From the NCBI GenBank assembly GCA_003650675.1, contig QMRH01000005.1, positions 1 to 50,952 on the forward strand: a DNA stretch of 50,952 bases. Direction: 5' to 3'. This DNA comes from Thermoprotei archaeon (GTDB taxonomy: Archaea > Thermoproteota > Thermoprotei > Thermofilales > B20-G17). This document shows positions 32,064 to 40,740 of the stretch, in pieces (position 1 is the stretch's first letter; each line of letters begins with the position of its first letter). The notes under the pieces are model-generated. The model was not told where the DNA came from. It searched no databases and saw only the letters and a list, made by a program, of their open reading frames with translations. Position numbers and translations under genes: made by a program.

Positions 32064-32267
32064 CTATTCCATAGATTTTATAGCCTTATAAAAGGACTCA
32101 TATGCTTCTCGACTTCCCTTTCTATCCATCTTCTCTAGAATTTCCTCTTTGTCCTCCTCTATCTTTTTCATAAGCTCTTCTGCTGTTTTAACGAAGGTGC
32201 GTATGGCTTCGATAGAGTGGGATAAGATTTCTGAAATAAAACGATCATCATCTATTAGGATCGACAT
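32064..32267 (-). CDS. Small uncharacterised coiled-coil protein
   Basis: A 67-residue minus-strand frame that is entirely helical and charged, with heptad-like spacing (FVKTAEELMKKIEEDKEEIL). It converges with the GH31 gene 21 bases away and starts just left of the repeated TnpB-end element. No good ribosome binding site was seen, so it is possible but unproven; no function can be offered. Confidence 0.4.
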   Translation of the reverse strand: MSILIDDDRFISEILSHSIEAIRTFVKTAEELMKKIEEDKEEILEKMDRKGSREAYESFYKAIKSME

Positions 32268-32280
32268 AGCATAGGTGGAC

Positions 32281-32533
32281 TGTTCGCTTGTTTGAGTACT
32301 TAGGATATTTTGAAAACTTCGGAAACGTTACGTTTATATTTCTCTTCTACAATTATGGGTGACGAAGCCATCAGGCTTTGCCGATGACGGCACAACCCCG
32401 TAACCCGCACCCTGTGGTGTGCGGGAATGTAGCTCCCGATGAACCACCGATAAGATGAAGTGGCTGAGGGAGAAGCCCGTGCAAATTCCCATAATATCAA
32501 AAATATCCAAAATACCATGCACGGGCAACCACA
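32281..32533 (+). mobile_element. Solo degenerate TnpB/IS605-type end, copy 2
   Basis: Second copy of the element at 8485-8730, with small indels and the same right end GCACGGGCAACCACA. The frame encoding VVCGNVAPDEPP is present, but the downstream frame has stops and the upstream frame GDEAIRLCR ends in TGA. Pieces of both copies together would read as one TnpB-like C-terminal tail. Near the right end GCCCGTGC (32475-32482) can pair with GCACGGGC (32519-32526), forming a hairpin that copy 1 has partly lost. Minus-strand frames across it look like antisense artefacts. Confidence 0.55.
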
Positions 32534-32685
32534 GATATTTATAGGATTTACCGGAATGCAGCGTCAATTCTTCTTTTCGAGGGGAGGAAACCTGTAGAAG
32601 CAATAATGCCATAAAGTAGGGTAGCCCGACAGTATACTTAATGGCAGTGTTATGTGTTTTAAAATCGTGAAATATACTTTACATC

Positions 32686-33134
32686 CTAGAGACCTAAAAA
32701 TTCTTTAAGTGTATATGCTCCTCCTTCTCTACTCTTAACTGGAAGAACAAGTACTTTTCTTCCTTTAATGTGCCTGCCCCGGGACCGAACATGCGATGGG
32801 CGCTGGCAACCATTACATTTTCAGGAAATTCACGGTAGATTTCTTCCAGTCCTTTCTTGATCGTAGCTATGTCGAATACAAATGGATGCTTCTCCACGTT
32901 AACCAATGTTTTTACCCTTTCCAGAACCTTCGGTGCGTCGTTTAACGGTACAGCCACAGCTATAATATCAGATCTTTGAATAAGGTGTTTTAAACCAACA
33001 AGCTTTAACCGGCGGCTGCCGAAATTTACTCTTTTAGGGTATTTATTAAATGCAAATATAGAGTATCTGGCGTTTAGTGCATCTTTTGCTAGCATAATTC
33101 CCATTCTTCCTAATCCTATTATTCCGAGCTTAAT
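32686..33134 (-). pseudogene. Prephenate dehydrogenase (TyrA-like) remnant
   Basis: N-terminal Rossmann part of a TyrA-type dehydrogenase: KLGIIGLGRMGIMLAKDA (GxGxxG), DIIAVAVPLNDAPKVL and ASAHRMFGPGA. After this the frame shifts by one base near 32775-32780; the other frame continues correctly with IKGRKVLVLPVKSREGGAYT and ends at a TAG (32686). The protein is still about 100 residues short of a normal TyrA. The only in-frame start with a good GAGGTGG site would be ATT at 33132-33134. It overlaps the end of the upstream aminotransferase. Frameshift plus truncation makes it a pseudogene. Confidence 0.75.
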
Positions 33135-34003
33135 TCCAGAGCCACCTCATTTATTATGTTAGCTGCTTTAGCTATCTTGTTTATCGGACAGTTAACGAAA
33201 CCCGTATATATGTACCGTAATTTCCGAACGCTTTCCCAGGAAAAACAGATACACCATATTGTAACAGGGTTTTTGCGAATGTGAATCCATCCTGTTTAGT
33301 GTCTATAAAACAGTAAAATGAGCCTGTGGATTCACGTATGAAAAAAGTTTTTGTCGAGGTGTTTCACGAAGGTTTCCGCCCTTGCTCTGATGATGTTTCT
33401 GGTTTTCTCGGCGACTTCTTTTCTCAAATCTAGGGCCGTGACACCCGCTTTCTGGATGAACGCGGGCACACAAGTTATGGTGGCTCTAATGAATTCTACG
33501 ATCTTCTTTACTATCTCCCTAGGTGCTACGACGTATCTAAGTCTCAGAGATGGATACGCGAATGTCTTGGAGAAGCTATAGATTAAGGCGCATCTGTCAA
33601 AGCATACATCTATTATCGATATAGGTTTTTTATCGAAGTGGATATCAATATACGTCTCATCGGAAAGTATATAGCCGCTGGTTTTTTCACAGAGTTCTTT
33701 TACAAGTTTTTCTCCGCTACTACTCCTGTCGGGTTGTTCGGATAATTTAGTATCAGGGAGCCGTGAATTACATCTACCTTCGGCATCCATCCGTTAGTTT
33801 GGTTTCCACAACATTCAGTCTAGTGTTAGTTAATGAGGCGATCTGCTTATATCCAGACCAGTAAGGAGCTATTACAGTGATCTCCTCTAGATAATGCAGT
33901 AACGCCGCTATACCAAATTTTGCTCCGGGGACGACCACTGTTTCACTTACCTCTACGCCGTGGATATAAAAGCTCTGATTAGAATATCGCGAAGACATTA
34001 TCC
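33119..34003 (-). pseudogene. Class I/II aminotransferase remnant
   Basis: PLP-dependent aminotransferase broken by four frameshifts: near 33788 (GATGGATG run), in a five-T run at 33707-33711, in a six-A run at 33341-33346, and near 33185. The pieces read in order as GVEVSETVVVPGAKFGIAAL, WMPKVDVIHGSLILNYPNNP, ILSDETYIDIHFDKKP with the PLP-lysine segment IYSFSKTFAYPSLRLRY, STGSFYCFIDTKQDGF and AKAANIINEVALELSS. The N-terminal quarter is missing where the frame meets an unrelated membrane-protein fragment at about 34003. With tyrA downstream it was probably an aromatic amino acid aminotransferase. Confidence 0.8.
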
Positions 34004-34243
34004 CGGCTTTCCGGAGGCTATGAAACGACGGTCACCAACGGTAAACTATACATCATAGGTATTCAAAACAACACATTAACAATAGAGATAAAAAACATGA
34101 CACAACAACTAGCTCTGATAATTAAACCCAGGTTTAACCCCGAAACTAAATACCCTGTTCGAACATATATTCTATTAACGATAGGCACAATAATAGTGAC
34201 TACCTTGCTTCTCATTATTAAATTCTTAAGAAAACGGAGATAA
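33983..34243 (+). pseudogene. C-terminal fragment of a membrane-anchored protein
   Basis: Plus-strand frame open from 33983 to a TAA at 34241-34243 without a proper start. It encodes YETTVTNGKLYIIGIQNNTL, then a C-terminal membrane helix (ILLTIGTIIVTTLLLIIKFL) and a basic end RKRR. That is the typical tail of an archaeal secreted, surface-anchored protein. Its N-terminal part is gone, replaced by the aminotransferase remnant on the other strand, so this looks like a rearrangement joint. Confidence 0.6.
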
Positions 34244-34258
34244 CGTGCTTATATTTCA

Positions 34259-35173
34259 TTAAAATAGCCTGAGTTTTCTCTCGAATTCCTTAAATTCCTT
34301 CTTTTTCTCGTATAGTGTAACTATTTCCTCTACGGAGACTACTCTAAAGAATTCTTCAATTTCATGAAAGCTGCCTTGAATCCATTGTTGAGCCTGTTTT
34401 ATCTTATCTTTGGTTGTTACAAGCACTGGAATGGCGTTCCATAAGTCGAAAGCATGCTTCAATTTCACTAAGTCTCGATATAAGTCGCCTCCTTTCAAAT
34501 TAACTTCAAATACAATGTAAGGGTTTCCACGAGCTATTCTCCTCCATACGACATCGACTCTGCTCTCTTCAAGTGGATATTCTTTCTCTGGGAACCTACC
34601 TTGCATTTCTCCAATTTTGAAAATTATGTCAACAAGATTGTCATGTGTAAGTCTGTCGACTGTAGGTAAGCTAGAGTTTCTGGTTTCAAACTCGATCCAG
34701 ATACGTCTAAATTTTTCATAAGGATACGTCACACCTCTTGTTTTTGTTTCACCGAAGATGAAGAGACTCCATCTATCTCCAGGAGTTCTAAACACCGGTA
34801 TGTAATGTGACAGTTCTTCCCTCGTAATAGGTTTAACCTTATCAAGCATATCCACGTCTAAGCCCCTTTTCTTGACCTTAGGAAAAATTGGTTTGAAAAT
34901 CACTCTAAAGGGGTAGAGACGGGCATCGGCATGCCAGTAAGAAACCCTGTCTTCCCCTCTAAAAGTTTTCACGATCTCAGCTAACACCCAAACTCCACGA
35001 ACGCCCTTGTGTTCAAAATATAGGAGAATTTTCATACCCGGCCTTAATATTCTCCATCTACGTTCATTAATTCCAAGGCGGTCTCTTGGAAACCCCCATA
35101 ACCCTTCTTCAGTAACACTCTTAAAGTGTGGATGACTACTGCTTCTCAGATTAAAAATAGCTCCTATCATCAC
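34259..35173 (-). CDS. EVE/PUA-like plus PD-(D/E)XK-like protein, candidate nuclease
   Basis: Residues 1-110 resemble an EVE/PUA-like fold (LWGFPRDRLG, LRPGMKILLYFEHKG, VWVLAEIV), domains that bind modified bases. Residues about 200-250 resemble a PD-(D/E)XK nuclease core: Asp207 in RVDVVW, then IVFEVNLKGGD with Glu223 and Asn225 or Lys227, then a helix and the strand IPVLVTT. An EVE-nuclease fusion would suit restriction of modified DNA. The PD-(D/E)XK lysine is displaced, so activity is uncertain. It is monocistronic in a disturbed accessory region with no methyltransferase nearby. ATG start at 35173. The identification is by eye and needs structural comparison. Confidence 0.55.
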   Translation of the reverse strand: MMIGAIFNLRSSSHPHFKSVTEEGLWGFPRDRLGINERRWRILRPGMKILLYFEHKGVRGVWVLAEIVKTFRGEDRVSYWHADARLYPFRVIFKPIFPKVKKRGLDVDMLDKVKPITREELSHYIPVFRTPGDRWSLFIFGETKTRGVTYPYEKFRRIWIEFETRNSSLPTVDRLTHDNLVDIIFKIGEMQGRFPEKEYPLEESRVDVVWRRIARGNPYIVFEVNLKGGDLYRDLVKLKHAFDLWNAIPVLVTTKDKIKQAQQWIQGSFHEIEEFFRVVSVEEIVTLYEKKKEFKEFERKLRLF

Positions 35174-35321
35174 TTGAATTTACAGAGTACGAGAAATATA
35201 AATTATTCAAAAAGGAATTAGCTAGTTTTAGGGAATTATTCAATATATAATACGCCACTTCACATATTTGTAAATAATTGTATGTTTAAAGCTACTTTTA
35301 TACTGTTTTTGAATAGGTTTT

Positions 35322-36433
35322 TCATGGGTTTTGGTTTGGGGAGTTTAGTAGGTGTTTAATGTATGCTGCTAGTTTATGGGGTGTTGTGTTGCCTATGTCT
35401 GCTACCAGGAAGTTTTTCCTGATGCTGGCTACTGTTTCGGCGTTTTCTTCTTGTTCGTAGTGTCCTTTGAGTGGTAGGAGTACGGCCGGGATTCCAAGCA
35501 CCATTAATTCTGTTATGGTGGATAATCCAGCTAGGGTGACTGCGCAATCTACACCCGCCATAACCCTGTAAAGCGTGTAGGGTTCTTCGAGTACCTCTAC
35601 GTCTGCCGATGTTTGGTCTTTAATGTTCACCCTAGGCCCTGGGGCAACAAGTATCTTTGTTTTTCTAAATTTTTTTCTAATCTCCTTTGCAACCTCTCCT
35701 GTAGCATCGAGAAGTTCTTTGCCAGCTCGGGTGCCTCCGATTGAGAAGAGAATTACCTTGGTTTCGTCGTCGACACCAAGTCTTCGCCTCGCCTCAACTC
35801 TATCTGGTAGCTCTTTTTCGGTGAAGCTTGGTATAGGCCCTATAAACGTGAATTGTCTATTAGCCCACTCCCGTACACTGCCCCCAGCTACCAGGTACCA
35901 TTTTTGGTCCGGTATAGCCTGCTTGAAGCCGACGTATAGTTTTTGTCGAATGCCTCTATCCTGGCTTTAAGGTACCTGTTTATGGCTAGTGCGGCGGGAA
36001 GGTTTAGGGGGTCTTTATAGAGATAGGAGATGAAGTCAGTTATGTACACTTTTGGTTTCGGGGCGTTTATTTTGTTGCTTGCAAGGAGTTCCCAGAACTC
36101 GTCGCCAACTATAATATCGTATTTCTCTAGGTCTATGTTTTCGAACAACGTTTCCACATTTTTTATTATCGAATATTCCCTTAATGCTAGAGACAGACTT
36201 ATTCTCAACCCGCCTTCACTATAGGAGGCTTCAGCTATAGGTGACAGACTTTTCAACCGCTCCGATACATCTAGTACTTTTTCTCCCCAGAACTTAAGGT
36301 AACTTAGTGCAGGTTCGGCGGCTACAAATTCCACGGTAGTGTTTCCATCTAGTTCCCGTAGCCGCCTCGATACGGCTTTCGCTCTTACAGCATGCCCTAA
36401 ACCCACTGAAGACACTTCATATAATATCCTCAA
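35322..36433 (-). pseudogene. MurG-like glycosyltransferase with one frameshift
   Basis: GT-B fold family 28-like glycosyltransferase. The N-terminal part begins ILYEVSSVGLGHAVRAKAVS with the G-x-G-H sugar-nucleotide loop. After EAFDK the frame changes at a five-T run (plus 35940-35944, A5 on the coding strand), and the other frame continues with LYVGFKQAIPDQKWYLVAGG, ILFSIGGTRAGKEL and AGLSTITELMVLGIPAVLLP to a stop at 35322. Adding one A to the run gives 371 codons with no other defect. This may be a real frameshift or a homopolymer error. Acceptor unknown. Confidence 0.75.
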
Positions 36434-36490
36434 TTCTAATCCCTACTGTCCCCCCTTACACAACAGTTATCGCCCTGTTATTCGTTAATC

Positions 36491-37510
36491 TCATACATCG
36501 TATATCGACTGTATAACTGCATTCGGGTTTCTGGGGTCGGGGGTGACGGTTGCTTCTCTCATGTTTACGGGTATGGGTGGATGATATGAACGTACTATTC
36601 TGTCTAGATGTGTGAATGCTCCGCCAACTATCTTTATTTTTGCTTTTTCGACGGGACCCCGGAAGACCACCTCCCTCCAATGGCGGTCTGTAATCAACCA
36701 ATCTATTGTTAAATTATCTGGATTCACCCAGAGTTCTATTCTCTCTACATCCGGTACTTCGTCGAAAATGTTCTTGTTTAGCCAGAAAAACCATACTCTT
36801 ACAACCCAGTACCATCTCTTTCTACCTTCCAGATCCGATGCCTTTCCTATGAACAGGTCGTTCTTTATATTAATTCCAGAAACATGTCTTAAACCGCTGC
36901 CTAAGTCCCCGGAGACTACTGCTATCTCCCTTTCATCGAAGAATACGTGTACACGTGGAATAAACTGCCAGATAAAGGTCTTTATTTCCGGTACTCCATA
37001 ATGTTCTATAATCTTCTTAACCTCGCTGCGCATCCCGCCGTGCAACATAGGTTTGTATCTTGGACGATAAATGTATCCCTCGAGGTTGAATGGGTGGACG
37101 CTTATTGGGATACGGACTGAGCCGAATACTTCTCTCCTGTCGTGGATGTGGAGGGGGAGAGTTACTTCCATGCCTTGCCTGTAGGGGTAATAGAGAAAGA
37201 AATATGCAATAACGCTTTCGCCAGGTCTAATTTCATCTCTGTCACCCGGTAGCATCAACAGGTAGCCCTCCCTCCGCCCACCACCCCACATAACCTCAAG
37301 CCGATCTACCAATCCTCTTACTAGCCTTTGGTCGAGTAGGGTGCGTGGAGGTGAAATATAGATGCCCTCAAAACTTCTATCAGATTTATTTATTATCTTC
37401 AGCTTTAACGTTGAAACTCTATTCGATAAAATGTTGTTCGAACCGTCTTCTACACGTACATCAAAGTACTTGGAATCCACATCTATATCCTGTTTTCCCA
37501 TCGTCTCCAA
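36491..37510 (-). CDS. Uncharacterised protein
   Basis: A 339-residue protein, not recognised. ATG 37510 or ATG 37501 (giving MGKQDIDVDSKYF) are possible starts. The first half looks like a beta sandwich (STLKLKIINKSDRSFEGIYI ... VTLPLHIHDRREVFGSVRIP), then a Trp-rich second half (WYWVVRVWFFWLN, about 232-244). No signal peptide or membrane helix is seen. A TATA-like TAAATATTTAAA lies upstream on the minus strand. It is the last intact gene before the frameshifted glycosyltransferase, possibly co-transcribed with it. Confidence 0.6.
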   Translation of the reverse strand: METMGKQDIDVDSKYFDVRVEDGSNNILSNRVSTLKLKIINKSDRSFEGIYISPPRTLLDQRLVRGLVDRLEVMWGGGRREGYLLMLPGDRDEIRPGESVIAYFFLYYPYRQGMEVTLPLHIHDRREVFGSVRIPISVHPFNLEGYIYRPRYKPMLHGGMRSEVKKIIEHYGVPEIKTFIWQFIPRVHVFFDEREIAVVSGDLGSGLRHVSGINIKNDLFIGKASDLEGRKRWYWVVRVWFFWLNKNIFDEVPDVERIELWVNPDNLTIDWLITDRHWREVVFRGPVEKAKIKIVGGAFTHLDRIVRSYHPPIPVNMREATVTPDPRNPNAVIQSIYDV

Positions 37511-37737
37511 GGCTTTTGCAGAAAAGGGGGGTTTAAATATTTATCTACTTTGAAAACATAATCACTCAAGACATGGAATATAAGTATGTAAAAAGTAGAT
37601 GCATATCTCGTATGTTTACACCGATTTTGTCTAGGAGTACTTGTCGGGAAATGTTCCCTGCTTTCCTCTTACCGTCTTTCGGCTTTTGTAGTTAAATAGT
37701 GTAAATTAGTACAGTAATTTATGGCGGTGAAGATGGC

Positions 37738-39096
37738 TTGAGCTGCATTAAACCAGTAGAATACTATTTCACCGCCAACGTCCTTGTTAATGAGGGAGTT
37801 CTGCAGGCGAAATGCAGGGTTAAATTATCCAATTTAGGTGCTGAGCCTGAGAATACAGTTCAAATATTGTTGAATAGGGGTTTGAAAGCAAGTTCCGTCG
37901 AACAGTCTGGGAGAAGAGTAATTTTTACACAGAGGCTTTGCAAGTTCCCCGACCTGAAGGAAATAGAGGTGAATCTAATCGAAATACATTTTGAAAGACC
38001 TTTAAAGCCCGGTGACACAACCTGGATAACCCTGGCATATGAGGGAGAAGTCGAGGGCTACGAAGAGGTTTTTACTTACGCTAGGGACAAGATAGATGAA
38101 AATTTTTCGCTTATCAGGACTGACGTGTTCTCTTATCCTGTGGTCGGGGCTCCAGAATTTAAGAAACTGGTTTCACTGCTACCCTCCCAGCGTTTTAACT
38201 ATAGGCTTGAGATAACCGTACCCGAAGGATTTAAAGTAGCCAATATCGGGAGACTTCTAGGCTACAGAAGGAAAAAGGATATGGTGACATATATCTATGT
38301 CAGTAAGCTACCCAGCTGGAGGATGGATATAGCAGTTGCAAGGTTTAAGCTGTTGTTCGATAAAGAAGAGGATTTACGGGTGTTTGCACTTGAAGAAGAC
38401 TATGTACATGCAGAAAGAATCATGCATGAGTTGAAGAGGTGTTTGGCATTTTATAGGGAATGGTTTGGTGAACCTGTTTTCTGGGCGGGCTACACGGTCG
38501 TAGAAATACCTGAGGGATGGGGTGGCCAGGCAGACGTATGTGGAATGCTGTTAGATTCCAGGTGTTTTAGGGATGAAAATGAGGTTGGAGGACTATACCA
38601 CGAGCTAGCTCACCTCTGGAATGTCCCTTCAGGCGAGAAGATTCCATCCAGGTTTCTCGATGAGGGGTTCGCCAGCTATTTTCAGCTCTTGGCAGAAAGG
38701 AAGTTTCTCGGTGAGGAAAAATTTAGAGAGAAAATGAAGTTTTCTAGAAGAAGGATTATCCAGATGGCTGAAAAGAATCCTATTTTACTTGAAATTCCGG
38801 TAGCCAGCTACGGCGAATATATGGTCACCGATGCCTCTTACTTCGTAGGCGCCTGGATATTATACATCCTACATAGAATTGTAGGAGACGAGTACTTCAA
38901 AAAAGCGATTAAAAGGTTCCTTAAACATTACAGTAGGAAACCAGCAACTCTAGGAGATTTTAAAGAAACCATAGTAGAAGTTTGTGGGACACGGATCGAA
39001 AAATTCCTCGACGAGTGGTTATTCGGAAATAAGGCTGTAACTTACTTAAAAAAGAGGGTCCCGCTGGAACACTTACTATCGGCATATAAACCTTGA
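37738..39096 (+). CDS. M1-like gluzincin metallopeptidase
   Basis: Zinc peptidase related to M1 aminopeptidases. HELAH (residues 288-292) binds zinc, with the third ligand Glu309 in LDEGFASYF, 16 residues after the second His, slightly shorter than in classical M1 enzymes. The N-terminal half is beta-rich as in family M1. TTG at 37738 is chosen because GGTGA at 37725-37729 precedes it; the ATGs just upstream run into a stop. At 452 residues it lacks the C-terminal helical domain of large M1 enzymes. No signal peptide was seen, so it probably trims peptides inside the cell. Confidence 0.8.
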   Translation: MSCIKPVEYYFTANVLVNEGVLQAKCRVKLSNLGAEPENTVQILLNRGLKASSVEQSGRRVIFTQRLCKFPDLKEIEVNLIEIHFERPLKPGDTTWITLAYEGEVEGYEEVFTYARDKIDENFSLIRTDVFSYPVVGAPEFKKLVSLLPSQRFNYRLEITVPEGFKVANIGRLLGYRRKKDMVTYIYVSKLPSWRMDIAVARFKLLFDKEEDLRVFALEEDYVHAERIMHELKRCLAFYREWFGEPVFWAGYTVVEIPEGWGGQADVCGMLLDSRCFRDENEVGGLYHELAHLWNVPSGEKIPSRFLDEGFASYFQLLAERKFLGEEKFREKMKFSRRRIIQMAEKNPILLEIPVASYGEYMVTDASYFVGAWILYILHRIVGDEYFKKAIKRFLKHYSRKPATLGDFKETIVEVCGTRIEKFLDEWLFGNKAVTYLKKRVPLEHLLSAYKP

Positions 39097-39097
39097 C

Positions 39098-39274
39098 ACT
39101 CCTCCTACTTAAGTGGGGGATTCATTGAAGCAATGGCTGTGCCGCCAGCCCGATGGACATGCCTCCATTACGGAGGGTGTCCATCCCCCGAAAATGCTGT
39201 TTGAAACTCCTCTATTTAACCCCATCGACGCCATTCACCCCCCCCACTAAAGCAGGGGGCTTTCTGGCGCCATT
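39098..39274. repeat. Structured non-coding element with terminal hairpins
   Basis: About 177 bases with a hairpin at each end and one in the middle. The left hairpin is near CCTACTTAAGTGGGGG (39102-39118). The middle one is the long GATGGACA...GCCTCC / GGAGG...TGTCCATC stem (39152-39185). The right one is CCCCC-ACTAAAGCA-GGGGG (39241-39259), next to CTTTCTGGCGCCA. Terminal hairpins of this kind are found at ends of IS200/IS605-type elements, so it may be a non-autonomous element; a structured RNA is the other option. No coding frame was found. Confidence 0.4.
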
Positions 39275-39298
39275 TTTGTAAAATAAAGAACTAGTTTA

Positions 39299-39676
39299 TT
39301 AGAGTTTTTCCACTTTAACTTTTTCGCTGTCCTTTACTTTCCTTAGAACATCTATGCCTTCGACAACCTTGCCTATAACGTTGACAGGGCTAGCGGGTCT
39401 TATCCCGTTGGGTCCACTTATAGGTGTAGGGCCGAAGAACAGGCATATAGCATTGCCAGGAGGCCAGTATGCTACATCGCCTAGATTGACTGTCGACTGA
39501 CTGTTTTCTTCACCTACTCTAGCAGGTGTAGTAAAGTATACCTCATCGCCCCAGAGCATCGCCTTGCTCTCAAATGGTGTTGCAGCTAATATTGCTTCAA
39601 CGGTCTTAGGGTTTTTATTGGTTAACTTGACTATCACCTCGCCTGCCTTCTCGAAGACGAGTTTTATCTTGGCCAT
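39299..39676 (-). CDS. Cyclophilin-like domain protein
   Basis: Small protein of the cyclophilin-like family (DUF369/DUF3830 group). LAATPFESKAMLWGDEVYFT and NLGDVAYWPPGNAICLFFGP are the conserved segments. Peptidyl-prolyl isomerase activity is not established for this branch. ATG 39676 is preferred over GTG 39685 because AGGTGA, overlapping the stop of the upstream epimerase gene, is well placed. It is the last gene of a minus-strand pair with the sugar epimerase. Confidence 0.75.
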   Translation of the reverse strand: MAKIKLVFEKAGEVIVKLTNKNPKTVEAILAATPFESKAMLWGDEVYFTTPARVGEENSQSTVNLGDVAYWPPGNAICLFFGPTPISGPNGIRPASPVNVIGKVVEGIDVLRKVKDSEKVKVEKL

Positions 39677-39681
39677 ATGGC

Positions 39682-40614
39682 TCACCTGAGTTTTGAAACG
39701 TAATTAGCATAAGCCGTGTAAAGCACGCCTTTGGCTGCATGCACCACCTCAAGCCATGTTTGGCCCTCCTCGGGTTTAACTTCGAAACCTAAGGCCCCCC
39801 TGTAACCTATCTCGTGAAGTACCTTTACAAGGTCGGCAACCTCCTTTACGCCATTTATTGCTCCAGGCCTATAGAAGCCCGGATGCCAGTCTCTTAGTGA
39901 GCCATCGGCTAGCTTTTTAGTACAGCCGACGTGGATGTGGGCTAGGTAGGGTGCGAATTTCTTCAGGTCTTCGGGTTTCTCGCCTAACATGGGGGCATGG
40001 CTTAAATCCCATAGTATTCCGAAGTTGCTGAAATCCTTCCTGATAATTTTAGCCACCTCTATGGCTTCATCTAGAGGACCTATAAGCAACTTTTTGTCCC
40101 ATTCCCTGTCGAAGGTTTCTAAAATTACATAAACGTCCCTGTCCCCGGCATATTCTACTATCTCTCTGATACTTTCTATGAGAGCATTTTTAGCCTTCTC
40201 CCTCTTCTCAGCCCCTGGGTCGGGACCACTACAAAATGCAAATTTCTTTATTCCATGGGCGGCGGCGTCATCGACAGCCTTTTTTAGGGCGTTAACCGCC
40301 TTTTTACGCGTAGGTTCGTCTAGGGCATTTGGGTTTTCACCTTGTATCACTATTATAGGTTGGGCGCCTAAAGCATATTCTACACCTGTATTCTCCTTAA
40401 CTTCTTCTGCAACTTTCCAGTGTTCAGGTTTAAGGGGGCTAAGTTCAATTACGTCAAAAAACGGGTCACTGGCAAGTGTTTCTAAAGTCTCGCGAACCTG
40501 CTCGCCTCTTAGGAAAGCCGGGTTCGCCATGAAGGCTACGATGCCGATCTTCCATGGAAAAGTGTATATACAATACGCATCTAAATCTCTTCTACGGACA
40601 TTAACTGCGAACAT
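39682..40614 (-). CDS. Xylose-isomerase-like TIM-barrel sugar epimerase/isomerase
   Basis: TIM-barrel protein of the AP endonuclease 2/sugar phosphate isomerase-epimerase superfamily, 310 residues. Metal-binding segments are visible in VYVILETFDRE (Glu), ILWDLSHAPML (Asp and His), AHIHVGCT (His) and ALGFEVKPE (Glu). Such enzymes isomerise keto-sugars or inososes, or dehydrate them. A TATA-like AAATTTTAATT lies about 45 bases upstream. It belongs to the carbohydrate island next to the FGGY kinase and the DUF3830-type gene, whose site overlaps its stop. Confidence 0.8.
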   Translation of the reverse strand: MFAVNVRRRDLDAYCIYTFPWKIGIVAFMANPAFLRGEQVRETLETLASDPFFDVIELSPLKPEHWKVAEEVKENTGVEYALGAQPIIVIQGENPNALDEPTRKKAVNALKKAVDDAAAHGIKKFAFCSGPDPGAEKREKAKNALIESIREIVEYAGDRDVYVILETFDREWDKKLLIGPLDEAIEVAKIIRKDFSNFGILWDLSHAPMLGEKPEDLKKFAPYLAHIHVGCTKKLADGSLRDWHPGFYRPGAINGVKEVADLVKVLHEIGYRGALGFEVKPEEGQTWLEVVHAAKGVLYTAYANYVSKLR

Positions 40615-40740
40615 TTTTTACACACCATGTAGTAATACTTTTTCTTCATTAATTAAAATTTTTACTTTAACTTTACCCTGCACAACACACGAGACCATGG
40701 AAAATATAGAGATGGGTATATTGAAGCCTTACTGGAAAAG

